A stretch of DNA of 5,605 bases from Kiritimatiellia bacterium (lineage in GTDB: Bacteria > Verrucomicrobiota > Kiritimatiellia > RFP12 > UBA1067). The position numbers and the translations under genes are program-made. A model generated the notes under the pieces. It was not told where the DNA came from. It searched no databases and worked only from the letters and a program-made list of their open reading frames with translations. The stretch spans positions 1 through 5,605 of the forward strand of contig JAFRNO010000628.1 in the NCBI GenBank assembly GCA_017430155.1. Reading direction: 5' to 3'. Shown here in pieces: positions 1 to 5,605 of the stretch (the first letter of the stretch is position 1; each line of letters begins with the position of its first letter).

Positions 1-98
1 CGGCGGGCGCGGTGACGCTCACGGCGGGCGGCGCGCTCTCCGACTCCGTCACCCGCCGGCTTCTGGTGACCTTCTGCAAAACCTCGCCATTCTGGTAG
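1..98 (+). CDS. Probable 3' end of an unidentified rightward gene (partial)
   Basis: Reading from base 3 there are 31 open codons ending in TAG at 96-98. Almost every third base up to about codon 25 is G or C, as in the other genes here; the other two forward frames lack that bias, and one has a stop at 13-15. The predicted tail (AGAVTLTAGGALSDSV, then TRRLLVTFCKTSPFW) is too short to assign to a family. An alternating small/hydrophobic pattern such as AVTLTAGG would suit a beta-strand of a secreted domain, but this is speculation. The last seven codons overlap the left arm of the inverted repeat at 75-159, so the repeat may have replaced the original C-terminus. The gene would converge on iorA. 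Confidence 0.35.
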   Translation, partial: AGAVTLTAGGALSDSVTRRLLVTFCKTSPFW

Positions 99-159
99 GG
101 TGGCCTCGATGATGATACCGCTTGGCGGTTTCATCAAAACCGCCAAGCTGAGTTTTGCA
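75..159. repeat. Nested inverted-repeat element with a perfect 11-bp hairpin between convergent genes
   Basis: The core is a perfect stem, CTTGGCGGTTT at 121-131 pairing with AAACCGCCAAG at 137-147, around a CATCA loop. A second pair, TGCAAAAC at 75-82 and GTTTTGCA at 152-159, brackets it; the two pairs are not concentric (centres at 117 and 134). The element lies about 40-120 bp beyond the iorA stop and probably at the end of a converging gene, so it could stop transcription from both sides. However, only TTTT follows the stem on the plus strand and no T-run follows on the minus strand, so it is not a textbook intrinsic terminator. A dispersed REP-like repeat is an equally good reading. Confidence 0.6.
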
Positions 160-197
160 ACTGCCTCTACAGTTTACGTGGCAATCAAATTGGTTAT

Positions 198-1970
198 TTA
201 TCGGATGCGGGTGATGGCGCCGAACTTGCAGACCTGCTGGCACTGCTTGCAGCCGGCGCAGAGCGACGGGTCGATCTTCATCTGGAAGCGGCCGGGGGCC
301 GTCTCCTTCCCGCGCGTCATCGCGGGGCAACCCATCTTGAAGCACGCGCCGCAGGCCTTGCACTTCTTCTCGTCGACGGCGCAGAGGCCCTCTTTCGTGA
401 GCTTCGCCGCGATGCGGCACGGCGCGTAGGCGATGATCACCGCACCCTCGTCGCCGTCCATCGCGTCCTTCAGCACCTTCTCCAGCTCGCCGAGGTCGTC
501 CGCGCTCACGGTCGCGACCTTCTTGTAGCCCATCGCCTTCGCGACGGCGGCGATCTCCGTGATGGGCGCGGGGTCGCCGGCGAGGGTCTTGCCCGTGCCG
601 GGGTTGTCCTGGTGGCCGGTCATCGCGGTGATGCGGTTGTCGAGGACGACCGTCGTCACCGGCGTGCCGTTGTAGTGCGCCGAGAGGATGCCCGTGAGGC
701 CGCTGTGGAAGAACGTGGAGTCGCCCAAGACGGCGCAGATGCGTCCCTTGAGGCCCGCCTTGCGCATGCCGGCCGCGTTGCCAATCGAGGCACCCATGCA
801 GATCGTCGAGTCCATCGCGTTGAGGGGCGGGAACGCGCCGAGCGTGTAGCAGCCGATGTCGCCCGTCACCGTGGCGCCGAGCTTGTGCAGGACGTAGAAG
901 ACGCCGCGGTGTCCGCAGCCCGCGCACAGCACGGGCGGACGGGTCGGAAGGGAAGGATCGGGCTTCGCCGCCTTCGCCTTCGGCACGTCCTTCAGGAGTT
1001 CGTGGCGGAGGTTCTGGAGACGGTCCGGATTGAGCTCGAGCATGTTGAGCTCGGTCTTGTGGCTCTGCACCTTGATGCCGAGCGCGCGCACCTGGCTCTC
1101 GATGAACGGGTCGAGTTCTTCAATCACGAGCACGTGGCGCACGGTCTTCGCGAACTTCTTCACGAGTTCGGCGGGGAAGGGGTTCGTCCAGCCGAGCTTG
1201 AGGATGGTGAACTCGGGGAACACTTCCTTCACGTACTGGTATGCGACGCCGCTCGTGATGATGCCGACCTGCTTCTTGCCCGGCTCGATGCGGTTGAACT
1301 TCGAGCGGGCGGCGGCGCGGGCCATTTCCTGCTCGCGCTTCTGCGCGGCGAGACGCTGCCCGCGCGCGAACGCGGGCACGGGGATCGTGTGCGTGATGTC
1401 CTTCTGGTAGGGGGTCACCGGATGCGGCGCGGGGTGGAAGTCGCCGAGGTCCACGAGAGAGCTCGAGTGGGACGTGCGCGTGGTGAGGCGGAGGAAGCAG
1501 GGCACGTGGTACTTCTCGGACGTCTCGAAGGCCGCCTGCGTCATGTCATACGCCTCTTGGCTGTCGGAGGGTTCGAACATCGGGGCGCGGGCGAACTTCG
1601 CGATGTTGCGGTTGTCCTGCTCGTTCTGCGAGGAGTGCATGCCGGGGTCGTCGGCCGTGACCACCACCATGCCGCCCGTGGCGCCCACGTACGTGAACGT
1701 CATGAGCGGGTCCATCGCCACGTTCAGGCCCACGTGCTTCATGGCCGTGAGCGCGCGCGCGCCCGCCATCGACGCGCCGATGGCGGTCTCCATGGCGACC
1801 TTCTCGTTCACGGCCCACTCGCACTTCACGGTGTCCTTGAACTTGGCGATGTTCTCGAGGATTTCCGTGGACGGCGTGCCCGGGTAGGCGCTCGCCACGA
1901 TGCAACCGGCCTGCGCGGCGCCACGCGCCACGGCCTCGTTTGCGGACAGCAGGACTTTCTTCGCGCTCAT
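198..1970 (-). CDS. iorA: Indolepyruvate:ferredoxin oxidoreductase, alpha subunit
   Basis: This 590-residue protein has the usual length and order of IorA. Residues about 5-170 form the N-terminal pyruvate-oxidoreductase/pyrimidine-binding domain (SAYPGTPSTEI at 27-36). Residues about 235-310 form the middle domain. Residues about 345-510 form the thiamine-diphosphate domain, with CAGCGH at 349-354 and GDS at 416-418 followed by N445 (VLDNRITAMTG). The C-terminus carries two [4Fe-4S] motifs: C537-C540-C543-C548P (spacing 2-2-4) and C571-C574-C577-C581 (spacing 2-2-3). The family enzyme oxidatively decarboxylates indolepyruvate and other aryl 2-oxo acids from aromatic amino acid transamination, giving aryl-acetyl-CoA and reduced ferredoxin in the cytoplasm. 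It normally acts with the IorB subunit, which is absent here. The start at 1970 gives the expected N-terminus; the only Shine-Dalgarno is a weak GAGAAAG about 8-11 bp upstream. The gene lies 28 bp after fucO and is probably cotranscribed with it. Confidence 0.95.
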   Translation of the reverse strand: MSAKKVLLSANEAVARGAAQAGCIVASAYPGTPSTEILENIAKFKDTVKCEWAVNEKVAMETAIGASMAGARALTAMKHVGLNVAMDPLMTFTYVGATGGMVVVTADDPGMHSSQNEQDNRNIAKFARAPMFEPSDSQEAYDMTQAAFETSEKYHVPCFLRLTTRTSHSSSLVDLGDFHPAPHPVTPYQKDITHTIPVPAFARGQRLAAQKREQEMARAAARSKFNRIEPGKKQVGIITSGVAYQYVKEVFPEFTILKLGWTNPFPAELVKKFAKTVRHVLVIEELDPFIESQVRALGIKVQSHKTELNMLELNPDRLQNLRHELLKDVPKAKAAKPDPSLPTRPPVLCAGCGHRGVFYVLHKLGATVTGDIGCYTLGAFPPLNAMDSTICMGASIGNAAGMRKAGLKGRICAVLGDSTFFHSGLTGILSAHYNGTPVTTVVLDNRITAMTGHQDNPGTGKTLAGDPAPITEIAAVAKAMGYKKVATVSADDLGELEKVLKDAMDGDEGAVIIAYAPCRIAAKLTKEGLCAVDEKKCKACGACFKMGCPAMTRGKETAPGRFQMKIDPSLCAGCKQCQQVCKFGAITRIR

Positions 1971-1998
1971 CTTCTTGCTTTCTCGACTTCCCTCGGGA

Positions 1999-3144
1999 CT
2001 ACATCAGCGACTTGTAGAGCTTGGCGATCTGCGCCACCGTGCAGTCGCGCGGGTTGCCCGGACGGCACGCGTCCGCGTAGGCGCTCTCCGCGAGGAACTG
2101 CACGTCCTCCTTCTTGAGGACGCCCTTGAGGTCCGGCGGGATGCCCACGTCGGCGGAGAGCTTCTCGACCGCCGCGACCGCGGCCTTGCGCGCCTGGGCG
2201 AGCGTCATCTTCTCGACGCCCTTCACGCCCATCGCCTCGGCGATCTTGCGGTACTTCGTGCCCGTCGCGGGGGCGTTGAACTTCATCGCCGTGGGGAGGA
2301 GGATCGCGCACGCCTTGCCGTGCGGCATGTCGTAGAGCGCCGAAAGGCCGTGCGCCATCGAGTGGTCCACGCCGAGGCCCACGTTCGAGAAGCCCATGCC
2401 GGCGATGTACTGGCCGAGCGCCATGCCCTCGCGTCCGGACGGCTTGTTCGCCACGGCGTCGCGCAGGTGGAGCGAGATGAGGCGGATCGCCTCGAGGTGC
2501 ATCATGTCCGTCATCGGGCACGCGGCCTTCGTGATGTAGCCCTCGATCGCGTGCGTGAGCGCGTCCATGCCCGTGAACGCCGTGAGGCCCTTCGGCATGG
2601 TCGCCATCATCTCGGGGTCGACGAACGCCACGACGGGGATGTCGTGCGGGTCCACGCACACGAACTTGCGCTTCTTCTCGACGTCCGTGATCACGTAGTT
2701 GATCGTGACCTCGGCGGCGGTGCCGGCCGTCGTGGGCACGGCGAGGATCGGCTTCGAGGGGTTCTTCGTGGGGGCCACGCCCTCGAGCGAGCGCACGTTC
2801 GCGAACTTCGGGTTCGCGATGATGATGCCCACGGCCTTCGCGGTGTCCATCGAGGAGCCGCCGCCGATGGCGACGATGCAGTCCGCCTTCGCGGCCTTGA
2901 ACGCCTTCACGCCGTTCTTCACGTTCGCGATCGTGGGGTTCGGCTTGATCTCGGAGTAGACCGCATACTTCACTTTCGCCTTGTCCAGAAGGTCCGTCAC
3001 CTTCTTCGTGACGCCGAACTTGATGAGGTCGGGATCGGAGAAGACGATCGGACGCTTCAGCCCGCGGCGCGCGAGCTCGCCGACGATTTCCTTCACGGCG
3101 CCTGCGCCGTGGTAGCTTGTCTCATTTAGTATTATGCGGTTCAT
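1999..3144 (-). CDS. fucO: Lactaldehyde reductase / iron-containing alcohol dehydrogenase (FucO type)
   Basis: The product has 381 residues, the length of E. coli FucO, and resembles it along its whole length as I recall that sequence: NRIILNET at 2-9, SLEGVAPT at 119-126, PTTAGTAAEVTINYVITD at 137-154 and KFVCVDPHDIP at 160-170. Group III alcohol dehydrogenase features are present: GGGSSMD at 94-100 for NAD binding, D37 at the position linked to NAD preference, and metal ligands D194, H198, H261 and H275. FucO reduces L-lactaldehyde to (S)-1,2-propanediol with NADH, disposing of reducing power in anaerobic fucose or rhamnose breakdown. No other fucose-pathway gene is in view, so a broader aldehyde substrate remains possible. 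The frame is open to 3264, but the ATG at 3144 matches the family N-terminus, has GGAG (3156-3159) 11 bp upstream, and lies downstream of the promoter. An unusual aspartate, D260, precedes ligand H261. It is the first gene of a unit with iorA. Confidence 0.9.
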   Translation of the reverse strand: MNRIILNETSYHGAGAVKEIVGELARRGLKRPIVFSDPDLIKFGVTKKVTDLLDKAKVKYAVYSEIKPNPTIANVKNGVKAFKAAKADCIVAIGGGSSMDTAKAVGIIIANPKFANVRSLEGVAPTKNPSKPILAVPTTAGTAAEVTINYVITDVEKKRKFVCVDPHDIPVVAFVDPEMMATMPKGLTAFTGMDALTHAIEGYITKAACPMTDMMHLEAIRLISLHLRDAVANKPSGREGMALGQYIAGMGFSNVGLGVDHSMAHGLSALYDMPHGKACAILLPTAMKFNAPATGTKYRKIAEAMGVKGVEKMTLAQARKAAVAAVEKLSADVGIPPDLKGVLKKEDVQFLAESAYADACRPGNPRDCTVAQIAKLYKSLM

Positions 3145-3155
3145 TTTTCGGTTGT

Positions 3156-3159
3156 CTCC
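3156..3159 (-). promoter_or_regulatory. Ribosome binding site of fucO
   Basis: On the minus strand GGAG lies 11 bp before the ATG at 3144. Together with the predicted transcription start near 3177, this supports the 381-residue protein over the longer open frame starting at 3264. Confidence 0.55.
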
Positions 3160-3183
3160 GTTTCGGGTGAAAAATCGCCGCAT

Positions 3184-3192
3184 ATTATACCA
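3184..3192 (-). promoter_or_regulatory. Extended -10 promoter of fucO-iorA
   Basis: The minus strand reads TGGTATAAT, a consensus TATAAT at 3189-3184 preceded by the TGn of an extended -10. A start near 3177 would give a leader of about 33 nt containing the GGAG site. No good -35 hexamer is visible 16-18 bp upstream, which fits an extended -10 promoter. Confidence 0.7.
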
Positions 3193-3220
3193 TATTTCCC
3201 CCAAGGCCTCGGTGAAATTA

Positions 3221-3229
3221 TGGTATAAT
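3221..3229 (+). promoter_or_regulatory. Extended -10 promoter of the AAA/nuclease gene
   Basis: TGGTATAAT holds a perfect TATAAT at 3224-3229 with an upstream TGn. Transcription would start about 3235-3237, at or just before the ATG at 3238, leaving no room for a ribosome binding site. The box contains TAA (3226-3228) in frame with the downstream gene, so translation cannot start further upstream. No clear -35 is seen. Confidence 0.7.
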
Positions 3230-3237
3230 GGGCGGCA

Positions 3238-4833
3238 ATGAGACCGATAGCCACAGACACGCATGACTTCCCGTCACTGAGAAGGGACGGGTGCATCTAC
3301 GTTGACAAGACGAAGTTTATCCATCGCCTTGTATCAACGGTTGGTTCCAAGCTGTACTTCCTGTCGCGTCCGCGGAGGTTCGGGAAGTCGCTCACGATTT
3401 CCGCGATGAAAGCGCTGTTCCAGGGACGGCGCGAACTGTTCAAGGGCCTCTACATTGACGGCACGGACTGGAAGTGGGAAAAGTACCCCATTATCCACTT
3501 TGAGTTCAACGACCTCACGACGACGAGCCTTGAGGAGTTCGAGAAGGATCTCGCCGATCATGTGGAGAATCGCCTGCGCGCTGCCGGATACGCTTATGAC
3601 AGCACAAAGTCCGCGCATTACAATTTCGGCATGGCTATAACTGAACTTGCGGCAAAATGCAGAGAGGACGGGAACGAGAAGGGCGGTGTCGTGATCCTCG
3701 TTGACGAGTACGACGCGCCGGTCGGGCATGCGCTCGGCGACATCGATTTTGCGGAGAAGGTGCGTGACCGGCTTTCTGCCGTCTATTCGCAGATGAAGAA
3801 CCGCACGGGCGACATCAAGTTTCTGTTCATGACTGGCGTGTCGAAGTTCACGAGGCTTTCCGTGTTCTCCGCGTTGAGCAACATCGTCGACGTGTCGCAG
3901 AAGGACGAGTTCGCGACGATGTTCGGCTACACGGAGGAGGAGCTTTCCGCCAACTTCGAGGAGCATCTCCGCGAGCACGCCCGAATCATGGGCAAGTCGT
4001 ACGAGGAGTACCGTGCCGAGATGAAATGGTGGTACAACGGCTTCCGGTTCGCGAAGGGCGATCCGACCACTGTGTACAATCCGATATCGGTCGCGCTGAC
4101 GCTCTACAACAAGGAGCGCGGCGGATTCTCCGCGACGTGGGCGACGACGGGGCGTCCGTCGATGCTGATGAACTACCTGAAGCGCGAGGATCTTCTCGCA
4201 ATAGACTACGAGTGCATGGAGGACGTGTCGGAGGCCGAGTTCGACGTGGCGGAACTGCACAGGCTCCGTCCGACCGCGATGCTCTATCAGTCGGGGTACC
4301 TTACGGTGAAGGACTACGACGACGGGCTTTACACCCTCGGCGTCCCGGACGAGGAGGTGCGCCGCGACCTCGCGACGCTCATGGCGGGCGCGGCGGCGGA
4401 CGAGGACATGCAGTGGGCGGCGTCGCTGAGCGCGAAGTTCGTCGGCGCGAAGTGGCCGATGTTCTTTGTCGGCCTCAAGTCGCTCTACGCGCACATGCCC
4501 TACGGCGCGCTGGAGGGCACGATTCACGAACACTCATACGAACGCATCCTCTGCACGCTTCTTGCCGCGCAGGGCGTGAGGTGTCGTGCCGAAGACGTGC
4601 AACCCAGCGGGCGCGCCGACGTGGTCGCCGAACACAAGAAGGGCATCTTCATCTTCGAGCTGAAGGTTGACGAGCCGATCGACAAGGCGTTTGCACAGAT
4701 ACGAAAGAAGGGCTACGCCGAGCCGTATCTAGCGGACGGGCGTCCCATCTGGCTCGTTGGACTCACCTTCGACAGTTCCACCCGCCGCCTTGCCGACTGC
4801 GCGGCGGTGCGGTGGAATGAGAATAACTTCTAA
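3238..4833 (+). CDS. AAA-ATPase-like protein with C-terminal PD-(D/E)XK nuclease domain (DUF1703 type)
   Basis: This intact 531-residue protein matches a family common in gut and anaerobic bacteria (Pfam AAA-ATPase_like plus PDDEXK_9). The N-terminal hallmark is FPSLRRDGCIYVDKTKFI (11-28). A P-loop-like SRPRRFGKS (43-51) lacks the usual first glycine. Walker B is VVILVDEYDAPV (151-162; D156, E157). A sensor-like FMTGVSKFTRLSVFSALS spans 197-214. WWYNGFRF (264-271) and YNPISV (280-285) lead into the middle region. The C-terminal nuclease-like core has GRADVV (458-463, D461), the E474-L-K476 signature, Q487 and GYAEPY (492-497), so all expected acidic and lysine residues are present. The family's biological role is not established; a DNA- or RNA-directed, defence or mobile-element-related function is a guess. 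The start is fixed by the family N-terminus and an in-frame stop at 3226-3228. No Shine-Dalgarno is possible if transcription starts where the -10 box predicts. Confidence 0.9.
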   Translation: MRPIATDTHDFPSLRRDGCIYVDKTKFIHRLVSTVGSKLYFLSRPRRFGKSLTISAMKALFQGRRELFKGLYIDGTDWKWEKYPIIHFEFNDLTTTSLEEFEKDLADHVENRLRAAGYAYDSTKSAHYNFGMAITELAAKCREDGNEKGGVVILVDEYDAPVGHALGDIDFAEKVRDRLSAVYSQMKNRTGDIKFLFMTGVSKFTRLSVFSALSNIVDVSQKDEFATMFGYTEEELSANFEEHLREHARIMGKSYEEYRAEMKWWYNGFRFAKGDPTTVYNPISVALTLYNKERGGFSATWATTGRPSMLMNYLKREDLLAIDYECMEDVSEAEFDVAELHRLRPTAMLYQSGYLTVKDYDDGLYTLGVPDEEVRRDLATLMAGAAADEDMQWAASLSAKFVGAKWPMFFVGLKSLYAHMPYGALEGTIHEHSYERILCTLLAAQGVRCRAEDVQPSGRADVVAEHKKGIFIFELKVDEPIDKAFAQIRKKGYAEPYLADGRPIWLVGLTFDSSTRRLADCAAVRWNENNF

Positions 4834-4844
4834 TGCTTTTTAGA

Positions 4845-4922
4845 CAGGATTACGGGATTATCAGGATTGACAAGATTATGAAATCAAAAAAAACAGTAAA
4901 TCCAGCAAGCCCTGTAATCCTG
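4845..4922. repeat. GGATT/AATCC inverted repeat with 8-9 bp internal period
   Basis: Outer arms CAGGATTAC (4845-4853) and GTAATCCTG (4914-4922) are perfectly complementary over 9 bp. Inside, GGATT or a one-base variant recurs on the left at 4847, 4855, 4864 and 4873, and AATCC or its variant AAGCC recurs on the right at 4899, 4907 and 4916. Both sides thus have 8-9 bp spacing in mirror orientation. The block fills the gap after the AAA/nuclease gene and extends into the next reading frame. It resembles GGATT-type intergenic repeats that I recall from Verrucomicrobiota, Planctomycetota and Bacteroidota genomes; that recollection is unverified. Confidence 0.65.
4863..4866 (+). promoter_or_regulatory. 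Likely ribosome binding site of the secreted protein gene
   Basis: AGGA lies 11 bp before the ATG at 4878 and is part of a GGATT repeat unit. No convincing promoter of its own is visible in the 44-bp gap, so the gene may rely on readthrough from the AAA/nuclease gene. Confidence 0.35.
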
Positions 4923-5605
4923 GCGTTCGTCGTTTGTCTTGCCGCTGTCGCATCGACGTGCGGCGCGGCGGAGGCGAAAGTCGATCCGACGAAACTGGAG
5001 TTCAAGCTGCTCGCCACGCGCCGGTTCATGCTGGACAACGAGGTGATGCTCTCCGAGTTCGTGCCGGGCGAGGTGGCGCGCCCGAGTCTCCAGAACGCGC
5101 GGATGCCGTATTGCCCGGCCCCCGCGCCGAACGTCGCCTACGGCGGCGGGGCAATGACGCTTTCCGCGCCCGCCGACGCATCCTGCGCGGGCGTCTATTT
5201 CATCGGGGCGTTCCATCCGGGCGTCCACTTCTCGGCGGACGTGCGCAGCCTCACGCCCGGCGCGGCGGCGCTGATGGACATCGCGCCCTACGACGGCTCG
5301 TTCCGCGTGCGCGTGCGCGCCGAGCCGGGGAAGCCCGTGGCGTTCGAGCAGACGTTCAACGGCGAGAGGCTGTCGGCGCGGTTCGACGAGCCGCAGGTCG
5401 TGCCGGCGCCGCCGTTCCGCCTGTCGCTCGTCGTGGCGGGGCCGACCATCCTCGTGGCGGTGCGCAAGGACGGCGACGTGCGTTATCTCGCCTCCATCGC
5501 GCTGGCGGACGAGCCGGACATCCGCCGCCGCGACCTCGCCGGCACGCTCAAGTGCGCGGCGGGTGCAACACTGCCGCCCGGCGGCAGCGCCGCGATCGAA
5601 CGGGC
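4878..5605 (+). CDS. Secreted protein of unknown function, N-terminal part (cut by window end)
   Basis: From the ATG at 4878 the frame stays open for 242 codons to the window edge, with strong G/C third-position bias from about codon 15. The N-terminus is a Sec signal peptide: a basic start (MKSKK), a hydrophobic core of residues 13-26 (VILAFVVCLAAVAS) and an AEA cleavage site at 31-33. There is no lipobox. The mature part contains YGGGAMTLSAP (about 88-98), GVHFSADVRSL and LSLVVAGPTILVAVRKDG, a strand-rich pattern that could be a concanavalin-like jelly-roll as found at the front of secreted glycan-active enzymes. This fold guess is weak and no catalytic domain is reached. No other ATG precedes the hydrophobic core, so the start inside the inverted repeat appears real; the first ~15 codons are AT-richer than the rest. 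What it acts on is unknown. Confidence 0.75.
   Translation, partial: MKSKKTVNPASPVILAFVVCLAAVASTCGAAEAKVDPTKLEFKLLATRRFMLDNEVMLSEFVPGEVARPSLQNARMPYCPAPAPNVAYGGGAMTLSAPADASCAGVYFIGAFHPGVHFSADVRSLTPGAAALMDIAPYDGSFRVRVRAEPGKPVAFEQTFNGERLSARFDEPQVVPAPPFRLSLVVAGPTILVAVRKDGDVRYLASIALADEPDIRRRDLAGTLKCAAGATLPPGGSAAIER

Larger units (their letters stand above)
3177..3236. repeat. 60-bp imperfect palindrome carrying both divergent promoters
   Basis: The block is centred between 3206 and 3207. By direct comparison 24 of 30 mirrored base pairs match. The best stretches are GCCGC (3177-3181) with GCGGC (3232-3236) and ATTATACCATA (3184-3194) with TATGGTATAAT (3219-3229). The centre contains AGGCCT. Each half therefore holds an identical extended -10 box and an identical GCGGC around the expected transcription start. 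It may be an operator for a dimeric regulator, a symmetric divergent promoter, or a hairpin-forming element. Confidence 0.8.

Noticed and set aside
121..156. Canonical rho-independent terminator
   Set aside because: The stem is strong, but there is no run of five or more T residues directly after it on either strand, so I list it as an inverted repeat with possible terminator activity.
612..2117. Long plus-strand open frame of 501 codons opposite iorA
   Set aside because: It lies antisense to a confidently identified gene. Its composition is dominated by R, H, A, V and L, typical of a shadow frame in GC-rich coding sequence, with no recognisable motif.
1900..3129. Long plus-strand open frame of 409 codons opposite fucO
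   Set aside because: It is antisense to fucO and extremely rich in arginine, histidine, leucine and valine, as expected for the mirror of GC-rich codons.
3145..3264. 40-residue N-terminal extension of the fucO frame
   Set aside because: It would read through the promoter palindrome and overlap the start of the divergent gene. The family N-terminus begins at NRIILNET, and a ribosome binding site precedes the ATG at 3144.
4867..4895. TTGACA at 4867-4872 as a -35 box of the secreted protein gene
   Set aside because: It lies only 6 bp before the start codon. No -10-like hexamer occurs at proper spacing, and any start would fall inside the coding sequence.
4845..4922. CRISPR array
   Set aside because: The repeated unit is only about 5-9 bp, occurs in both orientations and has no spacer-sized unique sequence between copies.
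4850..5228. Minus-strand open frames over the start of the secreted protein gene
   Set aside because: They are antisense to a frame with a clear signal peptide and codon bias. One of them begins inside the inverted repeat complement and shows no family features of its own.

Overview
The window looks like a piece of a GC-rich, anaerobic bacterial chromosome. The genes are compact with strongly G/C-biased third codon positions, while the intergenic gaps are AT-richer. Indolepyruvate:ferredoxin oxidoreductase and a FucO-type lactaldehyde reductase point to fermentative, ferredoxin-based metabolism with deoxysugar (fucose/rhamnose) use. Together with a DUF1703-type AAA/nuclease gene and a GGATT-type repeat, this fits a gut or sediment member of the Verrucomicrobiota/Kiritimatiellota/Lentisphaerota type. 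The taxonomic call is an inference without a marker gene and is low-confidence.

Layout from left to right. Bases 1-98 probably hold the last codons of a rightward gene. Bases 75-159 hold a compact inverted-repeat element with a perfect 11-bp hairpin. On the minus strand, a two-gene unit is transcribed leftward: fucO (3144-1999), then iorA (1970-198), separated by 28 bp. Bases 3145-3237 are an AT-rich divergent promoter region built as a 60-bp imperfect palindrome, with one extended -10 box (TGGTATAAT) in each half. On the plus strand, 3238-4833 encodes an intact AAA-ATPase/PD-(D/E)XK nuclease protein of the DUF1703 type, which appears to be read from a leaderless mRNA. After a 44-bp gap, a plus-strand secreted protein gene starts at 4878 and runs off the right end. 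Its start codon and signal-peptide n-region lie inside a GGATT/AATCC inverted repeat.

How the genes work together. FucO would reduce L-lactaldehyde to 1,2-propanediol with NADH. IorA is the thiamine-diphosphate and ferredoxin-domain subunit of the enzyme that oxidises aryl 2-oxo acids to aryl-acyl-CoA and reduces ferredoxin. Their pairing suggests one fermentative redox unit, but the partner subunit iorB is not in the window. The AAA/nuclease gene has no evident metabolic link to them and is joined only through the shared mirror-image promoter. The most unusual items are this symmetric divergent promoter with its leaderless gene, the repeat-born 5' end of the secreted gene, and iorA without iorB.
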